Shown: piece by piece, positions 1 to 9,072 of the stretch
Layout of the letters: each line of letters starts with the position of its first letter
How positions within the stretch are numbered: position 1 is the first letter of the stretch
Origin: Rhodospirillales bacterium
Lineage (GTDB): Bacteria > Pseudomonadota > Alphaproteobacteria > Acetobacterales > Acetobacteraceae
Length of the DNA stretch: 22,658 bases
NCBI GenBank assembly: GCA_018971905.1
Contig: JAGWZS010000006.1
Location: forward strand, 1-22,658
Direction of reading: 5' to 3'
Translations under genes and position numbers: made by a program
The notes under the pieces: model-generated
Seen by the model: only the letters and a program-made list of their open reading frames with translations
Told to the model about the DNA's origin: nothing
Databases searched by the model: none

Positions 1-322
1 CCGCATATTCCGAAACCGTAATATCAAGCGCCGCGCCTCCTGCGACAATACCATCAGCTTCAAGCGTGATCTCCCCGAAACCTCTGGCAAGCTTAATCAC
101 TACGCCATTAATTCCGCCATCGCGGATAATAAGGTTCGAGGCTGCGCCAATTGTCATTACAGGTATTTCTAGCGGCAGCTGACGCAGAAAGCTGCAAAGA
201 TCATCAATATCAGCAGGACGAAGCAGAAAGTCCGCCGCTCCGCCAACTCGAAACCAGGTCATCGGCGCAAGCGGCTCTCGCTCTTTGAGTCTCCCGCGCG
301 CAGATGGAAGCAGGTTGATCAT
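1..322 (-). CDS. murB: UDP-N-acetylenolpyruvoylglucosamine reductase, N-terminal part (runs off the left edge)
   Basis: MurB uses FAD and NADPH to reduce UDP-GlcNAc-enolpyruvate to UDP-MurNAc in the cytoplasm, the second committed step of peptidoglycan synthesis. About 107 residues are in the window. I translated it from the ATG at 320-322, which overlaps the murC stop as TAATG. Residues 20-33 ([14 protein letters not shown]) match the conserved N-terminal segment of MurB, and residues 59-70 ([12 protein letters not shown]) match the FAD-binding G-x-x-SNLL-x-R-D-G-G motif. The family usually has GSN here; this protein has ASN. The gene is last in the visible dcw operon. The C-terminal substrate-binding domain lies outside the window, so the MurB type cannot be told. 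Confidence 0.93.
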   Translation of the reverse strand, partial: MINLLPSARGRLKEREPLAPMTWFRVGGAADFLLRPADIDDLCSFLRQLPLEIPVMTIGAASNLIIRDGGINGVVIKLARGFGEITLEADGIVAGGAALDITVSEYA

Positions 323-1758
323 TATCGCCGGGCCCCAGCTGCCCTGGCTTGGGCCTGCATTTCGACCAGTTTCTGGGGCAAAGCAGCAGCCCATTGCGTG
401 ATATTGCCAGCTCCCAAACACACAACGTAATCCCCATGGCGGGCAATGGCATGTACCATTTCCGGCAAGTGAGAAGGATCGGCCATAGCAACCACGGAGC
501 GATGACCACGGGCTCGCAAGCCTTCTACAAGCGCTTCCTTGTCCACCCCTTCAATAGGCGCTTCGCCGGCCGGATACACGTCCGCAATAATAACGGTACC
601 TGCCTCATTCATGCAGGCGCAGTATTCCTCAAACAAACTTTGCAATCGCGTGTACCGGTGCGGCTGTACCACCGCAATTACATCTCTGGCGCCTGCCTGC
701 CGCGCCGCTTTAAGCACCGCCGCGATTTCAACCGGATGATGCCCATAATCGTCGATCACCGTAATGCCGCCCGCCTCGCCAGTTTTTGTAAACCGGCGCT
801 TTACCCCTGCAAATTTAGCAAGGGCCGCTTTTATCTGCTGCTCGTCGATCTCCATTTCCAGCGAAACTGCAATGGCCGCCAAAGCATTTTGGACATTATG
901 ATTGCCAAGCATCGGCAACTTAAACGGCCCCAGCCGCCTCGCCCGCCCAGCTATGCGGTCAGAAACCCTGACCTCGAAAGTCGCACCATCCTTGGACGAA
1001 ATAATCCGCTCTGCGCGCACGTCAGCCTGTTGAGAGAAGCCATAGGTAATAACCCGATGATCTGACAGATCAGGCAACATCTGCTGCACAGCAGGATGAT
1101 CAATGCAAAGCACCGCAAATCCATAAAACGGAATATTTGCAACAAATTGGCGATACCCAGCCTCCATCGCCTCCTTTGTACCCCAATGGTCGAGGTGCTC
1201 AGGATCCATGTTCGTAACGATGGCGATTACTGCCGGAAGGCGCAGAAAAGAACCATCTGATTCATCTGCCTCCACCACCATCCAGTCTCCCGAGCCAAGA
1301 CGCGTATTAGAGCCATAGGCGTTGATAATACCGCCGTTTATAACGGTAGGATCAAGTCCCGCTCCCTCTAAGACGGCTGCGACAAGAGAGGTCGTGGTCG
1401 TTTTTCCGTGTGTACCGCCAATTGCAACGGCCCATTTAAGGCGCATCAACTCCGCCAGCATCTCAGCGCGACGAACAACAGGAATCAGCTTAGCACGCGC
1501 GGCAACAACTTCAGGATTGTCTTTCGGCACAGCCGTCGAAACAACCACAACTTGGGCGTTACCAAGATTTTTAGCGTCGTGTCCAACACTTACGGGAATG
1601 CCGCTCGCCCGTAGACGCTGTACATTTGCATTCTCGGAAAGATCCGACCCCTGAACCTGATAGCCTAGCTCATGCAATACTTCAGCAATACCAGACATCC
1701 CGATGCCGCCAATGCCAACAAAATGCAAAGGACCAATGGAAAGTGGAAGCGCCCTCAT
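322..1758 (-). CDS. murC: UDP-N-acetylmuramate--L-alanine ligase
   Basis: MurC adds L-alanine to UDP-MurNAc using ATP, the first peptide-stem step, in the cytoplasm. The 478-residue length is normal for the family. Visible features in order are the N-terminal Rossmann nucleotide-binding loop [12 protein letters not shown] (residues 15-26), the ATP P-loop GTHGKTTTT (115-123), the metal-binding segment EADESDGSF (163-171), the N-M-D-P-E-H-L-D-H stretch (183-191) and the C-terminal domain signature [10 protein letters not shown] (336-345). The GTHGKTTTT form of the P-loop and the DDYGHHP motif separate MurC from MurD, MurE and MurF. The ATG at 1756-1758 overlaps the murG stop as ATGA, and the stop overlaps the murB start as TAATG, so translation is probably coupled on both sides. 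Confidence 0.98.
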   Translation of the reverse strand: MRALPLSIGPLHFVGIGGIGMSGIAEVLHELGYQVQGSDLSENANVQRLRASGIPVSVGHDAKNLGNAQVVVVSTAVPKDNPEVVAARAKLIPVVRRAEMLAELMRLKWAVAIGGTHGKTTTTSLVAAVLEGAGLDPTVINGGIINAYGSNTRLGSGDWMVVEADESDGSFLRLPAVIAIVTNMDPEHLDHWGTKEAMEAGYRQFVANIPFYGFAVLCIDHPAVQQMLPDLSDHRVITYGFSQQADVRAERIISSKDGATFEVRVSDRIAGRARRLGPFKLPMLGNHNVQNALAAIAVSLEMEIDEQQIKAALAKFAGVKRRFTKTGEAGGITVIDDYGHHPVEIAAVLKAARQAGARDVIAVVQPHRYTRLQSLFEEYCACMNEAGTVIIADVYPAGEAPIEGVDKEALVEGLRARGHRSVVAMADPSHLPEMVHAIARHGDYVVCLGAGNITQWAAALPQKLVEMQAQARAAGARR

Positions 1759-2861
1759 GCACGCACCCTTTCTTGTATCAAATCCGCCAGGCGCGCAGCG
1801 GCATTAGGCTCGCTTGCCTGCGTTGAAGCTGTTGCCATTTCCGTTAACCGCTCGGAATTCATCAAAAATGTCTCAATTTCTTTGGCCAAAATTTCCGTTG
1901 TCAGCCCAGACTGATCCAGTCTTACGGCGCCACCATTGGCTGTAAGAGCATCCGCATTTGCTCTCTGGTGATCATCGATAGCACCCGGGAGCGGAATAAA
2001 TATCGCCGGCCTCCCGGCTACGGCAATCTCTGTCACCGTTGAAGCACCCGCACGGGAAATAATAAGATGCGCCCGCTTTAAGAGCGTCGCAACATTATCA
2101 AAAAATGGAGACAACTCGGCTCTAATTCCCGCATCGTCATAAGCGCGCCGAACCGCTTCGATATCCTCCCCGCGGCATTGCTGCGTTACATGCAAACGCC
2201 CCCGCAAATCTTGAGGCAATTGGGTTAAAGCCTTAGGCACAAGCGAAGAGAATACCTTCGCTCCAAGTGAACCGCCAACAACCAAAAGCTCAATTGTTCC
2301 GACCGGCGCGGTATAGTTTTGTCCGTAAAGCTCCCGAATCAGGGGACGCACCGGGTTGCCTACCACAATAGTTTGCATTCCATGAGGCAAACGTTGAGTG
2401 CAAGAAAAATTTATAGCTAAAATATCGGCAAATCGGCATAAAAACCTGTTGGCTCTGCCAAGCACCGCATTTTGTTCGTGGAGCACTCTCAACGGTTTGG
2501 CTCCCAATATGCTGGCAGCCGCAAGTATCGGCGGTACAGATGGATACCCCCCGAAGGCAACAATCGCTCCAGGCTTCAAGCCGCGCAAAATCGTGCGCGC
2601 CTGCAGCGTGCCTAGTGCCAAGGCCAGCATTCCTTGAAAAGCCCGCTTGACACCGCGCCCGGCTAAGCCACCACCCGCCACAACGTGTCTTTCCGTTTTT
2701 GCAAAAACCGTCGAGGCAAGGCCACCTGAACGCGCATCTGTCAAAAGCACGACACGTTCGCCGCGTTCAATCAGCTCCGCAGCCAATGCCTCTGCGGGAA
2801 AAAAATGCCCGCCGGTTCCACCCGCCGCTATAACAATGGGGCTGCCAGCACTCAATTTCAT
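1755..2861 (-). CDS. murG: UDP-GlcNAc:undecaprenyl-PP-MurNAc-pentapeptide GlcNAc transferase
   Basis: MurG transfers GlcNAc from UDP-GlcNAc to lipid I to form lipid II at the inner face of the cytoplasmic membrane. It is a GT-B glycosyltransferase (family GT28). The 368-residue product shows the N-terminal glycine-rich loop [16 protein letters not shown] (12-27), the acceptor-domain motif [12 protein letters not shown] (128-139), a second glycine loop GGSLGA (196-201) at the start of the C-terminal domain, and the UDP-GlcNAc-binding motif [12 protein letters not shown] (269-280) followed by the DDHQ..NA segment (296-303). The start overlaps the ftsW stop as ATGA and the stop overlaps the murC start as ATGA. 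Nothing is missing. Confidence 0.98.
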   Translation of the reverse strand: MKLSAGSPIVIAAGGTGGHFFPAEALAAELIERGERVVLLTDARSGGLASTVFAKTERHVVAGGGLAGRGVKRAFQGMLALALGTLQARTILRGLKPGAIVAFGGYPSVPPILAAASILGAKPLRVLHEQNAVLGRANRFLCRFADILAINFSCTQRLPHGMQTIVVGNPVRPLIRELYGQNYTAPVGTIELLVVGGSLGAKVFSSLVPKALTQLPQDLRGRLHVTQQCRGEDIEAVRRAYDDAGIRAELSPFFDNVATLLKRAHLIISRAGASTVTEIAVAGRPAIFIPLPGAIDDHQRANADALTANGGAVRLDQSGLTTEILAKEIETFLMNSERLTEMATASTQASEPNAAARLADLIQERVRA

Positions 2862-3973
2862 TGAACATCTCCCGCATGGCGCCTACGCGTGAGAGCTAAT
2901 AAAAATCCCATCTGGATTGAAGTACCCATAATGGCACTGCCACCATAGGAAATAAACGGTAACGTCATGCCTTTGGTCGGAATAAGCGAAAGTGAAGAAG
3001 CCATATTGATGAATGCCTGAATGCCAAAACCAGCAATCAGGCCTCCAGCGGAGAGGACCACAAACAAATTTGGCTCTGCAAGCAGCCTGACCATGGCGCG
3101 CAAAATAATCGCCAGGAATACGGCCATGATAAAAGCACAGAAGAAGAGACCAAACTCCTCGCCCGCAACAGCGAAAACAAAATCCGCACGTGCGTCTGGC
3201 AGAAAATACTTTACCTGGCCCTCTCCCGGTCCACGGCCGAATATCCCTCCATTTCCGAAAGCCATTAAAGCGGTTTGCGCTTGGCTACCATGCGGCGGAT
3301 GAATAAACATCATCACCCGCGTATGCACGTGCGTAATAAAAAAGAATGCGTACACACATGCCAGCGCAACCAGTGATGCAGCAACCGCCACCCACTTCAT
3401 ATCCATCCCGTCGAGATAGAATTGCGTGAAAACCACCATGGTATAAAGGAAGGTCATGCCGATATCTGGCTGCATCTTCAACAGTGCGATCGTGGCAAAA
3501 AATACGCACAACGCCGCCCGCTTGCCCGGAAAACCCGGTGTACGGCGTGACTCGGCAATACACCATCCAACAATAACGATAAAAGCCGGCCGCAAAAATT
3601 CAGATGGCTGAACGGTAAACCCTGGAAGCGAAAGCCAACGTCTGGCGCCATCCACTTCCGTTCCGTGTAGAAGAGTAAAAAATGTAAGCAGGTAAAACAC
3701 GATGCCCATGCCCAACGCCGCCAGCTTTACCTGGCGCAGAGAGAGCATCGACATGAACAACATCGTTAGCCCACCGACAATTAAAAAAGCGATCTGCTTT
3801 ATCATCGCCATGGTGCGTGGATCGGTAATGTGCGCGGTAAGCCCAGGCGAAGCCGCCAAGGCTAAAACATAGCCAATGCCCAACAGCACCGCGAGAGCAA
3901 TCAACGTAAGGCGGTCCACGCTCCACCACCAACGCCCGAGAAGCGACGTATCAGCGCGAGACAGTGGGGGCAT
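2858..3973 (-). CDS. ftsW: Septal peptidoglycan polymerase FtsW (SEDS family)
   Basis: FtsW is the SEDS glycosyltransferase that polymerises lipid II at the septum with its partner FtsI, in the inner membrane. The 371-residue product has about ten hydrophobic segments. Family landmarks are GARRWL (109-114), QPSEF (122-126), QPDIG (168-172), the long periplasmic-loop motif DFVFAVAGEEFG (264-275), whose Asp is the proposed catalytic residue in SEDS proteins, and KGMTLPFISYGGS (334-346). Position between murD and murG favours FtsW over RodA. The junction reads GTGATG: a GTG at 3974-3976 overlaps the murD stop by a GTGA, and an ATG follows at 3971-3973. I chose the ATG; the GTG would add one residue. 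Confidence 0.96.
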   Translation of the reverse strand: MPPLSRADTSLLGRWWWSVDRLTLIALAVLLGIGYVLALAASPGLTAHITDPRTMAMIKQIAFLIVGGLTMLFMSMLSLRQVKLAALGMGIVFYLLTFFTLLHGTEVDGARRWLSLPGFTVQPSEFLRPAFIVIVGWCIAESRRTPGFPGKRAALCVFFATIALLKMQPDIGMTFLYTMVVFTQFYLDGMDMKWVAVAASLVALACVYAFFFITHVHTRVMMFIHPPHGSQAQTALMAFGNGGIFGRGPGEGQVKYFLPDARADFVFAVAGEEFGLFFCAFIMAVFLAIILRAMVRLLAEPNLFVVLSAGGLIAGFGIQAFINMASSLSLIPTKGMTLPFISYGGSAIMGTSIQMGFLLALTRRRHAGDVQ

Positions 3974-5268
3974 CACTCGCCTCCCTTCGCAAGGCAGGTA
4001 AAAAACTCGCCGCGCGCCTCAAAATTCGGAAACTGGTCGAAGCTTGCGGTGGCGGGCGAAAACAGCACAACGCCGCAGCCGCCTTTAGCGGCGGTAAATG
4101 CCGCCGGCACGGCTTTTTCCAGCGTTCCAACATACTCGTTCGCCACGCCGGCCTCACTCAAACGTTTAGCAAACGCCTCACCATCGCGGCCAATCAGAAG
4201 CGCTTTCTCGATCCGTGAAAAAAAGGGAGCTAACTCATCGATTCCGCCTGCTTTAGCGACTCCACCGGCTATCCAAACAAACCGCTCAAAAACCCCCATG
4301 GCGCGGCTGGCAGCATCGGCGTTCGTAGCCTTGCTGTCATTAATGAAGCGCACGCCCTCGCGCACCGCTACTTCCTGGGCACGATGCGCAAGGCCGGGAA
4401 ATGTTTTAATGCCTTCTAAAATCGCGTCTTCGGAAACCCCCAACGCTTTTGCAGCCTCCGAGGCCGCAAAGGCGTTTTGAGCATTATGCCTCCCCGCCAA
4501 AGCCCGATTCGGCGGTGTTTCGTAATATTCGGATGAAATGGCGACCAATTTCGCTGGTTGCCCCGCCAACCAGAAAGCCATCTGCCGAGACGGATCATCC
4601 TCAATCCCGATAATGGCAGTACAATCCGCATCCTGGCGCGCAAAAATCTCCCGCTTCGCGGCCTCGTAACCTGCCATGTCACCATGGCGGTCCAAATGGT
4701 CGGGCGAAAGGTTGAGCATCACCCCCACATCGAAGCGCAGGCTTACGAGTCTCTCCAACATATAGCTGGACATTTCGAGTATATAGGCGCCGGCATCCGG
4801 CAAAATTGGCAAGGATAGCGCAGCTGGCCCCAGATTCGCTCCGGCGGCATTCGGAACGCCCGCCACGGTCAGAATATGGGCTAGCAACGCGGTGGTGGTG
4901 GATTTGCCGTTGGTACCCGTAATGCCAACGAAACGCGCCTTGCTGCCCAGCGCCCGCACGGCTTGATAAAGCAGTTCGGCATCCGCCAGAATTGGTACAC
5001 CAGCCTGCTGTGCCCAGGCAGCTTGGGGGTGAGGCGCAGGTAAGCGGTGCGGTATACCGGGTGAAAGTACCAACGCATCAAAATGGCCGCCTGCTTCGCC
5101 TGGGCGCAACACCTCGAACCCTTCGTTAGCAGCCGCCTCCCGGCTCGCGCCGCTATCGTCCCATAAAACGAGGTCCGCCCCAAACTCACGTAAACGCCGC
5201 GCGGCTGGCATCCCGGCCCGCCCCAACCCCACAACCGCGAAACGCTTTCCAACGAAAGGTTGCATCAT
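3973..5268 (-). CDS. murD: UDP-N-acetylmuramoylalanine--D-glutamate ligase
   Basis: MurD adds D-glutamate to UDP-MurNAc-L-Ala with ATP. From the chosen start the protein has 431 residues. Visible are the N-terminal Rossmann loop [14 protein letters not shown] (13-26), the P-loop GTNGKSTTT (118-126), the segment EMSSYMLE (usually E-x-S-S-F/Y-Q-L), [11 protein letters not shown], the [10 protein letters not shown] motif and the C-terminal signature [18 protein letters not shown]. The frame stays open 18 codons further upstream, but that stretch lies inside mraY. The start pair ATGATG at 5268/5265 sits on the mraY TGA stop, so I use 5268 (ATGA overlap); 5265 is equally possible. The stop overlaps the ftsW start. 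Confidence 0.97.
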   Translation of the reverse strand: MMQPFVGKRFAVVGLGRAGMPAARRLREFGADLVLWDDSGASREAAANEGFEVLRPGEAGGHFDALVLSPGIPHRLPAPHPQAAWAQQAGVPILADAELLYQAVRALGSKARFVGITGTNGKSTTTALLAHILTVAGVPNAAGANLGPAALSLPILPDAGAYILEMSSYMLERLVSLRFDVGVMLNLSPDHLDRHGDMAGYEAAKREIFARQDADCTAIIGIEDDPSRQMAFWLAGQPAKLVAISSEYYETPPNRALAGRHNAQNAFAASEAAKALGVSEDAILEGIKTFPGLAHRAQEVAVREGVRFINDSKATNADAASRAMGVFERFVWIAGGVAKAGGIDELAPFFSRIEKALLIGRDGEAFAKRLSEAGVANEYVGTLEKAVPAAFTAAKGGCGVVLFSPATASFDQFPNFEARGEFFTCLAKGGE

Positions 5269-6353
5269 CGGATCTTCAGGGTAGCCAGTCCCACCAGCCC
5301 CAAGATCATGGAAATAATCCAAAACCGGATCACGATGGTCGGTTCCGCCCAGCCTTTTTTTTCAAAATGGTGGTGCAAAGGGGCCATCAAAAATACACGT
5401 CGGCCAGTGCGCTTATACCAGAACACCTGCACAATGACCGAAACGGTTTCGATAACAAAGAGCCCGCCAACAATAGCAAGAACGACCTCATTCTTAGTTG
5501 CCACCGCCACAGCACCCAAAGCGCCGCCAAGAGAAAGGGAGCCGGTGTCTCCCATGAACACAGCGGCTGGTGGGGCATTGAACCAGAGAAAGCCCATTCC
5601 CGCCCCAATCAGAGCCGACAAAAACACCGTTAGCTCGCCTACGCCGGGCACAAAATGAATTTCAAGGTATCCCGAGAAGATACGATTCCCGACCAGATAG
5701 GCGATGAGCCCAAATACGGCCGCGGCAATCATCGTTGGCACCGTTGCAAGGCCATCCAAGCCATCGGTAAAGTTCACCGCATTGGCCGAGCCCATCATCA
5801 CCAGCAAAGCAAACAAAGGAAACAGAAAGCCTAATGGAATCAGCAGGTTTTTAAAGAACGGCACCGCCAGGCCCTCTGCAATGGCCGGAGGCATAAGGTG
5901 CACCATCCAAAGTGCCGTAATCAGGCCAATGGCTGCCTCGCCTAACAACCGGACACGACCGGAAACGCCCTTTGTGTTGCGCCGCGTCAGCTTCAGGAAA
6001 TCATCCACGAAGCCTATCGCACCGTAGCCAAAGGTTACAACCAGCGTCGCCCATACGTAACCATTCGACAAATCCGCCCAAAGCAGCGTTGAAGCACCCA
6101 ATGCCAGCAAGATTAAGGTGCCCCCCATGGTGGGCGTGCCTTTTTTCTCCAAGAGATGCCGCTCCGGCCCATCTGTGCGGATAGGCTGCCCATGGCGCTG
6201 CATCGCACGCAGCTTACGTATCAGCTTTGGCCCCACCCAGAAGCTAATAATCAGTGCCGTAAGACACGCCCCCCCGGCTCTGAACGAAATATACCGAATC
6301 AGATTAAAAGCGTGGATATGCCCAGCAAGCGGAAGTAGAAGCCAATAAAACAT
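5265..6353 (-). CDS. mraY: Phospho-N-acetylmuramoyl-pentapeptide transferase
   Basis: MraY transfers phospho-MurNAc-pentapeptide to undecaprenyl phosphate, giving lipid I, in the inner membrane. The 362-residue protein has about ten hydrophobic segments, as expected. Conserved blocks are KKGTPTMGG (70-78), the Mg-binding Asp pair in GFVDDFLK (114-121), [13 protein letters not shown] (191-203), [12 protein letters not shown] (266-277) and the histidine motif HHHFEKKGW (327-335). These are the established active-site elements of the family. The ATG at 6351-6353 shares one base with the murF TAA stop (TAATG), and its own stop overlaps the murD start. Confidence 0.98.
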   Translation of the reverse strand: MFYWLLLPLAGHIHAFNLIRYISFRAGGACLTALIISFWVGPKLIRKLRAMQRHGQPIRTDGPERHLLEKKGTPTMGGTLILLALGASTLLWADLSNGYVWATLVVTFGYGAIGFVDDFLKLTRRNTKGVSGRVRLLGEAAIGLITALWMVHLMPPAIAEGLAVPFFKNLLIPLGFLFPLFALLVMMGSANAVNFTDGLDGLATVPTMIAAAVFGLIAYLVGNRIFSGYLEIHFVPGVGELTVFLSALIGAGMGFLWFNAPPAAVFMGDTGSLSLGGALGAVAVATKNEVVLAIVGGLFVIETVSVIVQVFWYKRTGRRVFLMAPLHHHFEKKGWAEPTIVIRFWIISMILGLVGLATLKIR

Positions 6354-7693
6354 TAGCTGTAACTTTCCAGGGCAGAAATCACATCTCGCATACGGCTGCC
6401 GTAGCTCCCCTTAACCAGCACAGCATCACCATCGCGCAATGCAGCCTTAACCATCGGCGCAAGGGCCGCAGCATTCGGTGCGCGCCCCCCCTGTATGGCG
6501 TGCGGCAACGATTCGAATAAAGCATTACATCCCTCTCCGGCGGCAAAAACCAAATCCGCGCATTCCCGCAGCGCGGGCGCAAGGGCCAGGTGCTCAGCGG
6601 TACTGTGCGCACCTAGTTCCAGCATATCGCCAAGCACTGCTACGTGGCGGCCGTGTTGGAGCTTTAAAACAGAAAAAGCCGCGCGCATCGAAGCGCCAGA
6701 GGCATTATAGCTTTCATCCAGCAGTAGAATTTTTCCCCCGGTGGGAAGTTTAAGAATTCGCTGCGCGCCACGCCCATCATATGGAACAAATCCGTTTAGC
6801 GCCGCCGCAGCTTTTTCAACATCCAGTCCCAGTGCCGCAATTGCAGTAAGCGCCGCCAATGCGTTGCTGGCCATGTGTCGCCCAGGGGCTGACAATCGAA
6901 AATATACTTTAGAATCTATAATTTCTGCTGCAATTTCAGCACTTTTCGGTCCACTCAGTACGTCCAGCAGCCGCGCCTCTGGGCCATTAAACAACAACGC
7001 GCAGCACCCTTCAGGCACGGCATCGCGCAGCGCCTGCAAATAAGCAGTTTCTCCGGGAATAATGGCTTTGCCTCCAGGTGCCAGAGCCGCATAAATACTG
7101 GCTTTTTCCTTGGCAATCGCCAGCTCAGAACCCATAAGCCCAAGGTGCGCTTTATCGACACAGGTAACTAACGCAACATCCGGCCTCACTAAAGCCGCCA
7201 GAGGGGCAATTTCTCCTGGGTGATTCATCCCAATTTCGAATACTCCGAATTGAGAATTTTCTGGCATCCGCGCCAAGGAAAGCGGTACGCCAATATGATT
7301 ATTAAAACTTGCTTCCGCCGCATGTACTTTACCAAACGCCGAGAGCGCGCGACGGAGCATCTCCTTTACGGTTGTCTTGCCAACTGAACCCGTAACCGCC
7401 AAAGCTTTTGCACCAGAGCGTAACCGTGCAGTTTTAGCCAGCCTCTCCAATGCCTTAAGCACATCTGGTACCAGGATAATGTTGCCCGCCATGGGGCGGG
7501 ATACGAGCGCCGCCGCTGCCCCCTTGGCAAATGCAGCTTCCACATAATCGTGCCCGTCCCGCTCACCGGCCAGTGCCACAAACAAGTCCCCAGGCTGAAG
7601 GCTACGCGTATCAATAGAAATGCCGGATACGTCCCATCCTTGCGAGCATGCAAACAGGCTTTTCAACTCCTCTGCCGACCAAAGTACGTTCAC
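6353..7693 (-). CDS. murF: UDP-N-acetylmuramoyl-tripeptide--D-alanyl-D-alanine ligase
   Basis: MurF adds the D-Ala-D-Ala dipeptide to the UDP-MurNAc tripeptide, the last cytoplasmic step of precursor synthesis. The 446-residue protein has the N-terminal pocket [17 protein letters not shown] (25-41) shared with MurE, the P-loop [13 protein letters not shown] (101-113), [13 protein letters not shown] and [11 protein letters not shown] in the middle domain, and [13 protein letters not shown] in the C-terminal domain. The GSVGKT form of the P-loop, rather than GSNGKT, is familiar from alphaproteobacterial MurF proteins. The start is GTG at 7691-7693, overlapping the murE stop as GTGA; no ATG lies nearby in frame. 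Confidence 0.97.
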   Translation of the reverse strand: MNVLWSAEELKSLFACSQGWDVSGISIDTRSLQPGDLFVALAGERDGHDYVEAAFAKGAAAALVSRPMAGNIILVPDVLKALERLAKTARLRSGAKALAVTGSVGKTTVKEMLRRALSAFGKVHAAEASFNNHIGVPLSLARMPENSQFGVFEIGMNHPGEIAPLAALVRPDVALVTCVDKAHLGLMGSELAIAKEKASIYAALAPGGKAIIPGETAYLQALRDAVPEGCCALLFNGPEARLLDVLSGPKSAEIAAEIIDSKVYFRLSAPGRHMASNALAALTAIAALGLDVEKAAAALNGFVPYDGRGAQRILKLPTGGKILLLDESYNASGASMRAAFSVLKLQHGRHVAVLGDMLELGAHSTAEHLALAPALRECADLVFAAGEGCNALFESLPHAIQGGRAPNAAALAPMVKAALRDGDAVLVKGSYGSRMRDVISALESYS

Positions 7694-9072
7694 AGCACGC
7701 CGCCCAGTTCACGAATAGTCGAGACATCATCGAAGGGAACCACCTCTCCTTTTATAATCTGGCCTTGCTCATGCCCTTTCCCCGCGACCACCAGCACGTC
7801 ACCTTCACGTAGCCCCTCCAAGGCAATGGCAATTGCGGCGCGGCGGTCACCAATTTCAATGGCATCCGGTGCGGCAGACAAGATGGCGCGCCGAATGAAC
7901 GCCGGATCTTCACTGCGAGGATTATCGTCAGTGATGATGACAACATCCGCGGCTTTCGCGGCCTCCGCCCCCATCAGGGGACGCTTGCCCGGGTCCCGAT
8001 CTCCTCCCGCACCGCAAACAATATGTAACCGCCCCGAGGCATGAGGTCGCAGGGCCGAGAGTACCCTGGCGATCGCATCTGGCGTGTGGGCATAATCCAC
8101 ATACACCGCGGCGCCATTAGGTAAAACCAAAGCTTGTTCTAAACGCCCACGCACCCCCACAAGCCGCGGTAAAAACTCTAGCGCATCACCAACCCCGACA
8201 GCTTCCGCCAGACTGGCGGCAAGTGCTGCGTTATCCGCCTGAAAACGCCCTGGCAAACGCAGTTCAACCGGCCTTCCGTTAATATACATCACCTGCCCAT
8301 CAGGCTGGGGAACGACACGTTCAACAGACACGGTCTCAAAATTCTGGCCATTTTTTGCCGCACAGTTGCGCAGCTTCTCGTGCAACTCTGGATGGATATC
8401 CGCCATTACCCGCGCCGCACCGCCACGCTTCAGCAAAGCCTCAAACAACCGCAGCTTGGCCGCGGCATAGACCTCCATTGAGCCATGATAGTCCAAATGA
8501 TCGCGCGTTAAATTCGTGAACCCGGCGGCAGCAAACCGCAATCCGTCCAGTCTATGCTGGTCCAGTCCATGGCTGGAGGCTTCCAATGCCACATCGCCTA
8601 CGCCTTCGCGCGCAAGCCTGCTCAAAATCTTCGCAAGCGTTATTGGGTCTGGGGTTGTAAGGCTGCCAGAGGGTTCATGGCCTGGTGCAATCACTCCCAA
8701 TGTACCTATGGAAGCCGCCTTGCGCCCAGAAAAAGTTAAAATCTGCCGCAGAAAATCCACTGTGCTTGTTTTGCCATTTGTGCCAGTCACCGCCACCAGC
8801 CGTTCCGGTAAACGGCCAAAGAACTCCACGGCTAACTCCGCAAGCTTTGCTCTTGCATCCGGCGCAGTAATCAGCCGGCGTGGCGGCACCCCAGGCGGCC
8901 ATGGCGTCCCCTCGGGTGCAAGCACTGCAATTGCCCCTCTGGCAACAGCCTCGCCAATAAACCGGCGGCCATCGGCCTTAGCTCCAGGCAGTGCCGCAAA
9001 CAAATAACCAGGCTGCACCGCTCGGCTATCTGCCGTAATGCCTTCCACATCCTGCATCTCAGCCTTGCTCAT
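7690..9072 (-). CDS. murE: UDP-N-acetylmuramoyl-L-alanyl-D-glutamate--2,6-diaminopimelate ligase
   Basis: MurE adds the third stem amino acid. The DNPR motif (383-386) is the established marker for meso-diaminopimelate specificity, so the wall should be of the DAP type. Other landmarks are TADSRAVQPGYLFAALPG (13-30), the P-loop GTNGKTS (97-103), NLTRDHLDYHGSM (187-199), DYAHTPDA (326-333) and GGDRDPGKRPLMG (356-368). The N-terminus is short: only about 12 residues precede TADSR, and an in-frame stop a few codons upstream of 9072 prevents extension. The ATG at 9072 overlaps the ftsI end by 14 bases; a second ATG at 9055-9057 is an alternative start. Length is 460 residues. Confidence 0.97.
   Translation of the reverse strand: MSKAEMQDVEGITADSRAVQPGYLFAALPGAKADGRRFIGEAVARGAIAVLAPEGTPWPPGVPPRRLITAPDARAKLAELAVEFFGRLPERLVAVTGTNGKTSTVDFLRQILTFSGRKAASIGTLGVIAPGHEPSGSLTTPDPITLAKILSRLAREGVGDVALEASSHGLDQHRLDGLRFAAAGFTNLTRDHLDYHGSMEVYAAAKLRLFEALLKRGGAARVMADIHPELHEKLRNCAAKNGQNFETVSVERVVPQPDGQVMYINGRPVELRLPGRFQADNAALAASLAEAVGVGDALEFLPRLVGVRGRLEQALVLPNGAAVYVDYAHTPDAIARVLSALRPHASGRLHIVCGAGGDRDPGKRPLMGAEAAKAADVVIITDDNPRSEDPAFIRRAILSAAPDAIEIGDRRAAIAIALEGLREGDVLVVAGKGHEQGQIIKGEVVPFDDVSTIRELGGVL

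Noticed and set aside
349..1065. Plus-strand open frame of 238 codons opposite murC
   Set aside because: It is antisense to well-conserved MurC sequence, and its translation has no recognisable domain.
5269..5322. Eighteen-codon upstream extension of murD
   Set aside because: It lies entirely inside the mraY coding end; the ATGATG over the mraY stop matches the other operon junctions, and MurD proteins normally begin just before the Rossmann loop.
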